Shown piece by piece: positions 43,627 through 54,915 of a stretch of 64,000 nt of DNA; positions within the stretch are counted from its first letter, which is position 1; every line of letters begins with the position of its first letter. This DNA is from Siphonodentalium dalli. Taxonomy: Eukaryota; Mollusca; Scaphopoda; Gadilida; Siphonodentaliidae. The notes beneath the pieces were generated by a model. It did not search any database. It was not told the origin of the DNA and saw only the letters and a program-made list of their open reading frames with translations. The DNA lies in the NCBI GenBank assembly GCA_032622095.1, contig CP136061.1:91985845-92049844 (forward strand). Reading direction: 5' to 3'. A program made the position numbers and the translations under genes.

Positions 43627-44048
43627 TACCTATATACGAGCGCCTGCGGCGCATAAGATACTATGGGTGGCGGGATGAGGTGGTGGGTGGGTACTACCTA
43701 TATACGAGCGCCTAAGATACTATGGGTGGCGGGATGGGATGATGGGTGGGTACTACCTATATACGAGCGCGTGCGGCGCATAAGATACTATGGGTGGCGG
43801 GATAGGATAGGATATGATAGTTTATTTACAATACACACGAATGATACAGTGGCATTAATACATAATAAAGTAAAGCAGTGTATTGTCGGGGGTAGCCTAA
43901 CCCATCGGACTGTCTTCCCCTTCTACCCCCATGGATGGGATGGGATGGTGGTTGGGTACTACCTATATACGAGCGCCTGCGGCGCATAAGATACTATGGG
44001 TGGCGGGATGGGATGATGGGTGGGTACTACCTATATACGAGCGCCTAC
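43627..44048. repeat. ~68-bp minisatellite, interrupted
   Basis: Units contain CTACCTATATACGAGCGCCT, GCGGCGCATAAGATACTATG and GGTGGCGGGATGGGATGATG. Three units lie at 43627-43805 and two at 43955-44048. They are separated by about 130 bp of unrelated sequence that begins with a GGATAGGATAGGATATG drift. The 108-codon frame across it is a repeat artefact. Confidence 0.88.
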
Positions 44049-44608
44049 TTCAGACGGTGTTTTCAATGGAGTGGTATATGGTCGATTTCTTAGACATTTT
44101 AGGCGATGTTAGTTGACTGCTACATTCCCCAGGTTGGTATAGAGCCTGCGTAATAATATGTCTTTTCAGTTTACGCAGTTAACCGAACGGTTTTGAAGTT
44201 TTGCAGACATTGCATTTCTATATCGCGCGTCGTACATGTATTATAATTCATTTGTCTTCAAACCGTTCGCTTACATGTATATCTCATAATCTGTTGTCCC
44301 CACATCCGGTTGTAACTAGCAATCTGATTGGCTACAACGCCACGTTTAAATCACCATGTCCCCCGTCACTCTTGACAGCAGGGTATAAGAGAACGTGCGC
44401 CAAACATCGGCGGTATATGAGCACGTGAAACATCGGGGGTATATGAATGACCCTTGAACTGACAGTTTCCACCAATCGTGACGTTGCTCTCGCACGCCAA
44501 ATTTGACGTCACCTGACGCCGGATCATTAGGTCACCTACTGAATTATTCTTATTGGTCTGAATTAATCGGAAAACCTATGAAAAACACACTTCAATTAAG
44601 GAGACATG
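44049..44608. other. Intergenic, nothing recognised
   Basis: Contains TTTGACGTCACCTGACGCC near 44500 with a full CRE palindrome TGACGTCA, and no gene nearby to assign it to. Confidence 0.4.
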
Positions 44609-44750
44609 GTTATCTTCGGCAACATCGTGGGGTACATGGAGATTTAAAACCTGGATGTCTCTTTTTGAACCCCTCGGCTCCGCCTCGGGGTTCGAAATCG
44701 ACATCCAGGTATTCAATCTCCATGTACCCCCGATGTTGCTGAAAATAACT
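44609..44750. repeat. Palindrome with ~65-bp arms
   Basis: CAACATCG.GGGGTACATGGAG, ACCTGGATGTC and GAACCCC occur left and, inverted, right of a centre near 44680 (CTCGGCTCCGCCTCGGGG). Arms are about 88% matched. Confidence 0.9.
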
Positions 44751-44843
44751 AATACTATCTCATAAAATTGGATATAACCTTTGCGATAAAATATTACGTC
44801 TTCACGCTCTGTGATCACTTGAATGCGTTTCGGTATCACGCTA

Positions 44844-45005
44844 CGTTCTCTGTAGTCATATGTCCCGTTCTCTGTAGTCATATGTCCCGTTCTCTGAAGT
44901 CATATGTCCCGTTCTCTGTAGCTATATGTCCCGTTCTCTGCTGGCATATGTCCCGTTATATGTAGTCATATGTCCCGTTCTCTATAGTCATATGTCTCGT
45001 TCTCG
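44844..45005. repeat. 22-bp minisatellite
   Basis: About seven copies of a 22-bp unit, core TCATATGTCCCGTTCTCTG, diverging at GTAG/GAAG/CTGG. The period is regular. Confidence 0.92.
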
Positions 45006-45954
45006 GTGTGCATTTGTTCAACACTGGCGAATTTAAACACGAATGGAGCGTATTTCAAAGTAATTATGTTATTTCTCCGTGTTATAACTTATGCCAGACA
45101 AAATGGTCTACTAAGAAACCGGTTTGGTAGCAGCATGACAATTAGTTTAAAAAATAATATATGATGTACCGTCTCTTTGGTCTGATGTGCTAATCTCGTT
45201 TATAGATGAGTGTTTCTTTGCAGTATAATAATCATTGCATAATACGTGCATGGCTTACTATCACGGAAAGCGTTGAAAGTTCAGAAATGTAACTAGTATT
45301 TATACCGTTTCTGTGTGACATTCAATAATTTAATCTTCATTTAAATGAAACTACTGTGTGACGAAACATTACTTCGTGTGTTTCATGCCCAAATTAATTA
45401 GACTTGGCCCGACTATGTGATGTATTCTTAGCTTTAAATTGGGTTTGACTTGCGTTGCATTGACTAATAACTCCTTCAGATGGATCTGTTTAATGATATG
45501 TGTGCCTTTAAAGATATTTAACAACATATCTGTATATTATCAATACATATTGATACATACATGTATACATATTTTTCACGATGTGGTTATCCTATATGTT
45601 CCTTTCGTCGTGGTATGGCTTGGAGTTGCGGTCATTCTGACAGCCATTTCATGTTCGCGATTGTATTAATTTATGTCCGTGTCACTCTATTTGTATCCGT
45701 ACTCTAATTTTCACACAAACTGGCACAAATGCGTAATTCCTACGCAGCAATATATATCTATATTTGCGAATGTCGGTCGGTCTGTTGCCTGTCTATTTGG
45801 CTATGTTCTATATAAATTCACGTGTAACATCTAAGACCAAAGGGGGTCTAACAGGGGTACCTTTTTACCTGGAATATAATTGTGTGGGTTAGACTTATCT
45901 AAAGTGACGCTGTTGTTGTCAGGGACAGAAAAGAGGGAAGGGCAGCAAAAATAG
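45006..45954. other. Intergenic, nothing recognised up to the tandem array
   Basis: AT-rich. From about 45835 it carries CTAACAGGGGTACCTTTTTAC and GTGACGCTGTTGTTGTCAGG, repeated with variation at about 47245-47340, so it already belongs to a higher-order duplication of about 1.4 kb. Confidence 0.5.
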
Positions 45955-48550
45955 TTTTCGTCGATTTCCCCCACACTTATAAATAATCATCTCCATGATA
46001 TGAGGAATCGAATGGTGTGGTTTAAAGATGTCAAAAGTGGCACCGTTCGAGTCAGTTGTGCACGGAAGGGGTTATGGTTGCCACAATTGATAAAACATTT
46101 TTAGCTCAGATTTCCACCAAATTGATAGACATTCTTCTCCATGATACACGGAATCTAATCGTGTAATTTAAAGATGCCAAATTGGTGCCGCTGGATGGTT
46201 GATGCGTGGGTGGGCACTAAATTTGATTACAATTTGTTTAGTCGCCGATTAACACCAAATTTATATAATAATCTCCATGATATCAGAAGTCTAAAGGTTT
46301 GCCTTTAAGTTGTCAAAGGTGGAGTCATTCGTGTCAAAGGTGGAGTCATGCGTGTCAAAGGTGGAGTCATTCGTGTCAAAGGTGGAGTCATTCGTGTCAA
46401 AGGTGGAGTCATTCGTGTCAAAGGTGGAATCATTCGTGTCAAATGTGGAGTCATTCGTGTCAAAGGTGGAGTCATTCGTGTCAAAGGTGGAGTCATTCGT
46501 GTGAGGAGTGCACTGAATGGGAGAGTAGCACCAAAAATTGATAAAAAATATGTTAGCGCCGGTTTGCACCAAATTGTTACACATTCTTCGGCATGTTACG
46601 AGGAATAAAATCCTGTGATCTCAAGACGCCAAATTGGTGCCGTTTGGGTGAGAGATTCAATTTCAATTTCATAGGAATGTGTTTAATCGCACCACCAAAC
46701 TTATACATAATCATCTCTATGATATCAGGAGTCTAACTGTGTGGTTTAAAGATGTCAAAAGTTGGGCCGTTCGAGTCAGGGGCGCACGAAGGGGGAGAAT
46801 GGCACACACATTGATAAAACATAACTTTAACGCCGATTTACATCGAATTGATACACATTCTTCTCCGTGATACGATGAATCTAATTGTGTGTTTATATAC
46901 GCCAAATTTGTGCTGTTTGGGTGAGAGATGGGAGCACTGAAATTGATACGAATTTGTTACGTCGCCGATGTATATATAGTCATCTTCATAATTGTTTGGT
47001 TAAAAAATGTCAAAAGTGGCGCCGCTTGAGTCAGGGATGGGAATGGTAGTCACAAACATTAATACAAATATGGTAAGCACAAATTTCCATCAAATTCATA
47101 CACGTTCTTCTCCAATGACACATGTACAATACGACAAATAAATGTGGGTTAAAGACTCGACATTTGGTGGCTATATTTGCGAATGTCATTGTCTGCCTGT
47201 GTTGTATATAACTTCACGAGGACCATCTACATAACACCAATGGGGTCTAATATGGGTCACTTTTTACGAGGAAGATGAAGATGTGGGTTAGAATTTTCTA
47301 GAGTGACGCTGTTGGTGTCCGGGCCAGAAAAGGGGGAGGGGTAGCAAATCTGGTTAAATATTTTTTCGCCTTTTTCCACCAAACGTATACATAATAACCC
47401 TATCCATGATATGGCGCCGTTCGAATCAGGGGTGCGCGGATGGGGAGAGGAGCAAAAAATTATACACATTCTCCATGATATGAGGAATCAATAACCGTAT
47501 GATTTAAAGACGCCAAATTGGTGCCGATTCGGTGAGAAATGGAGACACTAAATTTGATAAGAGAATTTGATACCACCACACTTATAAATAAACTTCCTCA
47601 TGGTATTAGGAATATAATGGACGCATAAATGGATATAAATGATACACAAAAATGGCTGGATAAACACAAGCTGGACATCTATATCACTCATATCAATATA
47701 ATGTTTGGTCTTCCCCGCCAGAAAAATTTCAGTATCAAACATTAATTTCTCACATTGCTTAAATATTAATATACAAAACCAAATTTGACCCCGATACCTT
47801 ATTCCTGAAATCATATATACATGAATTTGGTGAGAGATACCACTTAGTGAAATATATAGCACTAAAGGATGATATCCTTAACGACTTTACACTTTGAATG
47901 GTGTGAGATAGACAGGTACTTTGAGGACAAATAAATAGTTTGTGATTTTGTTCGTTTTTCACTTGTTCATGATTGTCAAATTAACGCTATATAAATTCCA
48001 GGCACGGATAGAGGAAATTTTTGTCATATCGGAGACTATAATTTACATGTATGTTTAAAACATACTAAAATATTTCTGATGGCATTCCATTCATAAACCT
48101 AGCCTGTGTAAAACAAAATACCACATGAGGTGCGAAAGTCCCCACCCCCCCCCCTGAAAATACCAGGACATTATTGTTATTGTTATTATGATGTATATTA
48201 AATATCTCAATATGTCCATGTATATAGTGTCACAAAATAATTTAAATTAAAAAAATAAATAAATGAGTATAATAGACGTGGTTTAAATATGACAAAAGTG
48301 ACACCGTTCAAGTCGTGAATGGGGAGGGGCACCAAAGCTGATACAGATATGTTTAGCACTAATTTCCCCAGATCCATACATGTTCTTCTCCAATGCTACG
48401 AGGAATCAAATCGTGAGGATCAAAGACGCCAACTTTGGTGCCGTTTGTGTCAGGGGTGAAAAGAGGAGGGGAACTAACTAGAATGTTTTAGTCGCCGATT
48501 TCCACCACATTTATATATAGTAATTCTCCATAATTCGCTCTAATGAGTTT
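45955..48550. repeat. Diverged higher-order tandem array
   Basis: Alternating phrases recur: TTATA(A/C)ATAATCATCTCCATGATATGAGGA, GTTTAAAGATGTCAAAAGTGG(C/A)CCGTTCGAGTCA, TTGATACACATTCTTCTC(C/G)(A/G)TGATA, and GACGCCAAATTGGTGCCGTTTGGG. They form about 300-bp units (two related 150-bp halves) over at least eight positions, for example near 45962, 46250, 46690, 46965, 47375, 47565, 48285 and 48500. Copies are strongly diverged. No coding sequence. Confidence 0.75.
46312..46503. repeat. 21-bp minisatellite
   Basis: Nine copies of GTCAAAGGTGGAGTCATTCG plus T, expanded locally from the GTCAAAAGTGG motif of the surrounding array. The 21-bp period keeps all six frames open (VESFVSK-type repeats) without any being a gene. 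Confidence 0.95.
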
Positions 48551-49892
48551 TTTTGCGTTCAAACTTCACAACCTCGAAAAACGGTGACCGTTTTAAGTCA
48601 CTTGAACAAGTATATCTTCTCAACTGTCATATTTATATGGGGACGGTAATCAGAGCATTCAAAGAGTGAGCTGGCAAAAACAGATACATTAAAAGTATAT
48701 TCATCAGTCTACTTATTAAAGATACGCATATATATTCTTGCAAAATGAGAGACCTTGAACCATCAGAGGATGCCATGTTAGAATGGCTCATGCATTATAA
48801 CACAATTGAGTCTGTCCCAATTAATATATGTTCCACACGCACGATACAATTTGTCAAGAAAGGTGGAAGTGTATAGAAGGCGTGTTCAAAAATAGTAGTC
48901 ACAGTCTGCAGTCAAATATAGTTTATTCTGAGATAAAAGAAAACAGTCCGCACAACATGGCTTTTCACGATCCTCCAATACTGGCATCTGACCATCTGAC
49001 AAGGGTACATATGTCCGATACAGAGGATGTCTTTCTTCTTGTATAACAGACTCATAGCTTAATATAAACAACTTAAATCGCGCTCTGTCGGGCACACGTA
49101 TAGCTGATAATAGCCTGATATATAGCAACATTTCTTTTAAACAGAGAATAATTAGCCAGTATAGCACCATCCATAGACGAGCATCTGGACATGTCTTTAA
49201 AACAGTTTTATCATAGTGGAAATATGATAAACAGGTGTCCTCAAAACCTTAGTCTAACCCACTAGATTGATTTATACATCTCTCTATGTAAAACCCAATT
49301 GTCGTCTTTTATATTTGCGATATTCACAATAAAAAACATTTAAAAAAATAAACGTCAATTTCAACAACGCCGACTGTACGTTTTAAACGTCTGAAGTACG
49401 CGCAGTACTAAATACATAAATACTTCTGATTTGGTGGGACGAATTAATCGATAAACAAAAAGACAATCACTCTGACAAGGTGAGCCATTATATACTTTTA
49501 ATCCAGGTTTATAAGAATGATTTTTTGTGATGCCGTTTGGATACACAACTTATGAAAGTATGTGTAGCACTTTGAGCAAGAGTATTCTCAATTCTCACCA
49601 AATGTCGACAGCAGACGGTTTGACATCACTTTAACATGGGAAATGACATAAGTGATGTAAGATAGACAGCAATATTTCACGCCTTCTTTGATAACAAATC
49701 TACCCCAAAGCGGATTTTAGCGCATTGTATATATGTTATACTGAGGACTCTTCCTGCGCATTTTTACATTAAAATCTCCTACTTCACAATTTTATCCGGA
49801 TTAACACATGTGTCCATTATGAGTTCCACCGGTTCAGCTTTGTTGTGTGCGACAGTGTCCTTGCTTATGAATTGTCTGTTGCGTTTAAGCAT
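48551..49892. other. Intergenic, nothing recognised
   Basis: Several 60-94-codon frames on both strands, none with a domain or convincing composition. No repeat detected. Confidence 0.45.
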
Positions 49893-50863
49893 GGGGCCTG
49901 TTTCATGAAGCAATGTCATAAGATTATCTTAAGATGGACTTAATCTAAGATATAAGGTGGATCTTATGGTGTAACTTTTTTGTTTCAAGAACGCGTTTCA
50001 CAAAACAAGATTAAGTCCTACTTAAGTAGTAATTTAAGTTCGCGCGCTTTTAGACTGGCTCTCGACAATTTATTACAGCTATGCACAGAAAATGTTGGTT
50101 CTGTGTATGTTATATGCCCAGGTACAGTGTCTGGTGACAGATACTAGGGCGTGTCTAAGAATAATTATGATATTTTAATGCAAGGGCGATAATCAGTATA
50201 ATGACTGGTGCATACTTAACTGCACGAGCGCGCTTTTTAACTGTGTTTTCGCGTCAGACCCCATCCACACATAGCTGCATGCTTCCAATGCCTATTTTAT
50301 ACAAACGTAACGAGCTCAAATATTTTATTTCAGTTATTAAAGGGACTTATACATCGTAACTCAGAATGTGAACCTTCACCCATATAACATGCCATTAAGG
50401 CGACACGAGACATATGTTCGCTCCTTTCAATGCTGATATTAGGTTCTAATACATTATACGTCTTTGAAGCATATATAATACCAGGAACACGAATATGTCG
50501 TCACGACGGCATACACATACAATACACCACAATGGAAGCACTGAGCTAAACGCTCTTTATTGATTGCCAACATTCATGGCTCTTTATTTATATTGCTATA
50601 ATGTGAATAGGACTTCATATCGTGCTCCAAATAGACTTATTTCCAATCTGAGACATATTTGTAGAAGCCATATATAAATGATGTTAATGCCATTTGCTCT
50701 GGTTCTGTTGACAAATGTGCTAAACGCCTGTTATAATTTACAAACTGTGTATGAACTTCGAAAGTACGTTACGTTGAACGACATTCTGCATATATGTTTT
50801 AATAAAAACCAAATCAACGACTTCAATAAAGAGCGTTTATAATTAACAACACGTGAACAGACG

Positions 50864-50974
50864 GCCGGTTCACAGGTCCCTGGGGAAAATTACTAAAATA
50901 CCAATATAGACTATACCACTGGTATAGTCTATATTGGTATTTTAGTAATTCCCCCGGGGGGTCTGTGGGCCGGT
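50864..50974. repeat. Hairpin with ~50-bp arms flanked by a 13-bp direct repeat
   Basis: AATTACTAAAATACCAATAT / AGACTATACC on the left is exactly mirrored after a centre at about 50921. The outer arm (GGTCCCTGGGG versus CCCCGGGGGGTC) is looser. The 13-mer GGCCGGTTCACAG occurs directly at 50863-50875 and again at 50968-50980, like a target duplication or a copy-choice footprint. Confidence 0.85.
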
Positions 50975-51089
50975 TCACAGTGATATTATATGTTCTTTCG
51001 TGGATCCCGGTCTGCCCGCGCGGTCCGTATACTATACACATGCTATATATCTTTTTATTTCATAATTCATAGATTATGATAATATACAT

Positions 51090-51225
51090 AATAATAATAA
51101 TAAAACAACACATATCATGTATTATTATCTTGCCGATATATACGGGGTACATATACAATACATTTTACAATCAAATTATAACATAATAATATATAAAGGC
51201 AAGTAAATAATAATAATAATAATAG
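51090..51225. repeat. AAT microsatellites
   Basis: Runs of AAT/TAA at about 51092-51105 and 51208-51223 inside the GGGCCTG-ended element. Confidence 0.8.
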
Positions 51226-51927
51226 CTGACATAAGCATTTATATAAAAAAACTGAGTATAAATCATTCACTATTATCCTCGATGTGAAAATGTTCGGACT
51301 AATTGTCTCAACATGATTATTGTCTACAGTGCGATTATATATAGTCTGGTCTTGGTGGTTTACAGTTAGTAGCGGACACCCCGCCAATCTTGCAACCACT
51401 GACCACGTCACTGCTATAGCTTACCAGTTGGTTGTTAATTACTACCATTTCTGAAACACCCCTTCCTGCTAGCAAGGTGTTATTCAGTTAAATGTGTTTA
51501 TAATAATATATACATGAACTAGATCCCATCCACATTTCGGACCAACTGCGGATCACAACGTATATAGGTCTTAACTTTAAGATTATCTTATGACACCTCA
51601 CACCAGTCTTAAAGTTAAGACCAAAGTTAAGACCATCTTAGGTTAAGACTGTGTTCGTGAAACGCACTTATAACTGAAGTTTGAACTTATGACCATCTTA
51701 AGTCCCAACTATGTCATAAGTTGCCTTCATGAAACAGGGCCCTGGTCTCCACATAATTGACGAACCTCAGATTATTGACAGACAGCGGTAACTGACCAAT
51801 CGCGTTGCAGCGAACGAAGTTCAAGGACGTCCCCTTACCAAACAAAAGAACCTCTCGGTGATGCATTTTCACTCGTTATAAAACGCTGTTTAACACGACA
51901 ATATAACTTCTTTCCGAGATTTTAAAG

Positions 51928-52144
51928 ATGCCTAGGTGTGCGTATGTATATTGTAATAGTGAATGTTGTTATATAAAAAAAATTGAGTCGGATTCTAACG
52001 ATAAATCAACGGTGATATTTGGCCCTTTTCCGAAGCCAAAAACTAACAATGAACGATGTTTACGTTGATCAGACCGTACAACAAAAGTCACTAACACTTC
52101 AATATTGACAGGATTACAAGGAATACATGTTTGTTCAAACAAAG
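51928..52144 (+). pseudogene. Broken THAP-domain exon
   Basis: The frame starting MPRCAYVYCNSE reads like the N-terminus of a THAP zinc-finger protein. It has Cys4 and Cys9 in the CxxxxC arrangement, FGPFPKPK at the position of the conserved F-x-x-F-P motif, RCLR just before the usual invariant Trp, and GIHVCSN where the C-x2-H is expected. Two faults: the Trp codon is TGA (52066-52068), and the final His position reads Lys. A splice donor-like AAAG/GTAGGT follows at 52144/52145, suggesting an exon end. THAP domains occur in P-element-type transposases and in host regulators, and I cannot tell which this came from. Confidence 0.55.
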
Positions 52145-53598
52145 GTAGGTTAATATAGCTTCCATATATTTCGGAAGCTAAAATAACTTTCGTTTCCAAG
52201 AGGGACAAGAAAACAGAACAATGATGCAAACAAGTCATGCACCACCGATTCTACTCATCCTTTACCATAATTATGTACAAGGTGTCAAGAAATTAGACAT
52301 GGGGAAGTTAGATTTGTAGGAGCAGTTCTGTCTGACCTGTGTATTATAGACTCTACCGAGATTCGACTACATAAACCGGCATCGTTGAACGTACAAAGTC
52401 AAACGTAATAGTGACTTAAAATACATAATTGAAATTAGAGCAAAATATATTGCTATAAGTCAATGCATGGATCCATGCAGATAGTTGGTTGGAAGTACTA
52501 ACAGTTTAAACAATATCTATTTCTTCCCAAATGCATATAAGTTTATCACTTCCGTGTTATTAAAGCTAATTTTGTTATATTATGCAACAACTAAACTATA
52601 TTATTTCTCTAGTATCGATTACCAATGCCTTCGCGGATCAAACGTGTGAAAAAGTCAAATGAAATGCAGCCTCGTTTCCTGTGTGTTAATCCGACACATC
52701 CATTATAGGTTGTGACATCCATTAGTTTATGACTTCCTTAAGACAAACATATCAGCTTGAATAACACGGGCGCTTGTCCCGGCGAATCGAAATGGCCATC
52801 GGCTTAATGTTACACTCAAAACCATACACCATTATACTTTAAGAACAGTTTGTTTGGCTTCCTTTGTGTGACGTCACATCGGTACATCAAAGAAAAGAGC
52901 CGACGCTTAACTCAATTGAATGGTTGTCACTTATTAGCACGTGCACTGCTTTCGGACGTCATTTATGTTATGATTGCTTTTGAGAAACTGACATGTCTGG
53001 CTGGTGTTTCGCATAATTTTTGTCTGGCGCATTATTAATTTTTATTGTGTGCAGACGTGTCCTGGAACATGCATTGAGTCAGTCTTAAATCATATCAAAA
53101 CATTATATTGTTTCCCTCCTTTATATATCGTTTTTTTATTTTATGCCCAAACAATTCTGGCAATTAGCACACAGCTCACAGCTTCATAGATCGCCCAGCC
53201 GCCAGCGCTTGTAAGGCTTAGCTACAGTATCTAGGAAGTAATTACGGAGGCGTGGTTAAATCGTAAACGATGTTCCCCAATTGAGTTGACTATTGGTTTA
53301 TTTTTAGGACATGTGTTCGTTGTTATATCTCCAACGTCTTGTCCCAGGTAGTAAACTGCACAACTGTACGGGACCACATTTCCATAGCAGTGTGTGCAGG
53401 CATTGCTGTGTGTCAAAGAATTCGTTTTAACTGATCAAATATGACGCACTATGCATCTCCATCATATCGACTCGCATATATATCCCCTGCGTATCGATCT
53501 CATTACAGATACACAGAGTGTCGATCAGTCGACACTGATTCACTGACACTCGGGACTTCTTGCCGGCGGATATATTTTCTATCCGCGTATTTCAGCCG
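52145..53598. other. Upstream intergenic region of receptor gene 2
   Basis: No further exon of the THAP gene could be identified. A CATATATAT run at 53475-53483, about 120 bp upstream of the receptor ATG, is the only TATA-like element near the gene. It is followed by a GTCGATCAGTCGAC palindrome. Assigning it as promoter would be a guess. Confidence 0.4.
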
Positions 53599-54915
53599 AT
53601 GCTTCGTATTCTCTTGTTCATGTTGGTCATGGGACCAGCGCAATGCCGTGTACAACACGGTGCTCGGATATATGATCTTATATCTAAAAACTTCAGTGAA
53701 ATGACGCGTCCAGTCGATAACGAAAGTTTACCTGTAGTTGTCAAGATGTCCATCGGAATGCTGAGTATTCTGGAATATAACGAGATATCTCAGTTCATTA
53801 GAACATCTGTGTTTCTGTCCCTCGTGTGGCAGCATGATTTCATTCGATGGACGCCCTCGGATCATGGAAATGTGAGATCAATTGTCGTGCCTCAAACTGG
53901 CCTTTGGAAACCTGACGTCACTATCATGAATTTCAACGAGGAGCGCTCTGACGTCACTTCCGACACAACAAGCAAGTTAATAATCGATTATGAAGGCGTC
54001 ATCAATTGGATTCCAAGTAGAGTGTTCACTTCCAGCTGCCCTCTGAACCCTACTCACTATCCTTTTGATATTCAAAGATGTAATTTATCATTCTCTTCTT
54101 GGAGTTATAACACCCAACAGCTCAATTTGACAGCATCAACGATTAAAGGAGAGCGCGCGGTTGTGGATCTTGATTTATACAATCCAAACGCTGAATGGAA
54201 CATGAGTAACGTTCGGATTATTTCGACAGCATACGATTATGACAACGTGACTTACTCTAATATAGTCGTCGAGATAGTGCTAAAAAGAAGGCCAGCAGTT
54301 GTTGTAATGAATACCTTTGTCCCTATCGTTTTACTATTATTCCTCAATCTCATCGTTTTCAAAGTGCCGCCGGAAGTAACGGATAAACTAGGATACGCAA
54401 TCGTCATGGTGTTATCTTTCTACGTCTTCGCGAGTTCTGTTTCGCTGACGTTGCCTAGAAACGGAGGGAACGTGGCGTATCTGACGATGTATCTCACGTT
54501 CGCCGTTGTCATGAGTTCCGTGATCGTCTGCCTCACCGCCTTCACATTGTCGCTTTCAAAGAGAACAGGCGTTGCTGGTTCGCCTCGTTGGTTGTTTAAG
54601 GTAATCAAGTTGTGTGGTCCTCGGAAAGAGGTTGATGCCATTCCTACCGAGGACGTATACCGACTGCAAACAGCTGAACCAGAAAAACCAACGAACGACC
54701 CTCAAATAGAACCAGGAAACCGTCGCAACGTAAATGACCTGAATGTTCGGAACGCATCCGATCTAAGCGTTCGAAATGCAGGCGACTTGGATTTAAATTT
54801 GTCGACGCTTGCTTCTAATGTCGACCATTTCTTCTTCGTCTTCTGTTTTCTTGTCATATTGATTGGCACAGTTGTGTTTCTTGGTATACTCGTTGGTGTC
54901 GACGCGTCTGGATGA
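53599..54915 (+). CDS. Cys-loop ligand-gated channel subunit (nAChR-like), gene 2
   Basis: A 438-aa single-exon paralog of gene 1. Signal peptide about 1-16 (MLRILLFMLVMGPAQC). WKPDVTIMN 103-111, Cys-loop C147-C161 with HYPFD, SSWSY 167-171, M1 233-255, M2 263-285 (TDKLGYAIVMVLSFYV), M3 292-316, M4 about 410-433. M1-M3 align with gene 1 with hardly any gap. The extracellular domain has a 4-residue insertion (near IKGE, 182-185). The cytoplasmic loop is longer and contains an 8-residue repeat, DLNVRNAS/DLSVRNAG. Loop C again lacks the vicinal Cys pair. The first ATG is chosen; upstream in-frame codons begin at a TTG. AATAAA at 55222 and 55316 are possible polyadenylation signals. Cation selectivity and membrane location are inferred from family features. 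Confidence 0.93.
   Translation: MLRILLFMLVMGPAQCRVQHGARIYDLISKNFSEMTRPVDNESLPVVVKMSIGMLSILEYNEISQFIRTSVFLSLVWQHDFIRWTPSDHGNVRSIVVPQTGLWKPDVTIMNFNEERSDVTSDTTSKLIIDYEGVINWIPSRVFTSSCPLNPTHYPFDIQRCNLSFSSWSYNTQQLNLTASTIKGERAVVDLDLYNPNAEWNMSNVRIISTAYDYDNVTYSNIVVEIVLKRRPAVVVMNTFVPIVLLLFLNLIVFKVPPEVTDKLGYAIVMVLSFYVFASSVSLTLPRNGGNVAYLTMYLTFAVVMSSVIVCLTAFTLSLSKRTGVAGSPRWLFKVIKLCGPRKEVDAIPTEDVYRLQTAEPEKPTNDPQIEPGNRRNVNDLNVRNASDLSVRNAGDLDLNLSTLASNVDHFFFVFCFLVILIGTVVFLGILVGVDASG

Larger units (their letters stand above)
49893..51744. mobile_element. 1.85-kb element with GGGCCTGTTTCATGAAG ends
   Basis: Left GGGGCCTGTTTCATGAAGCA and right GCCTTCATGAAACAGGGCCC are inverted. Behind both ends lie related blocks rich in CTTAAGATGG, TTAAGTC and GTCATAAG, for example GACTTAATCTAAG on the left and GACCATCTTAAGTCCCAAC on the right. 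The body holds a TTAA-bounded segment (50337-50846), a strong hairpin (50864-50974) and AAT microsatellites. No transposase seen. No target duplication was identified with confidence. Confidence 0.6.

Noticed and set aside
46291-46608. Six overlapping frames (DTNDSTF, LTRMTPP, VSKVESF repeats)
   Set aside because: Frames of a 21-bp minisatellite, whose period keeps every frame open.
53560-53598. Upstream extension of receptor 2 to codon 53560
   Set aside because: The codon is TTG. The first in-frame ATG (53599) begins a clean signal peptide.
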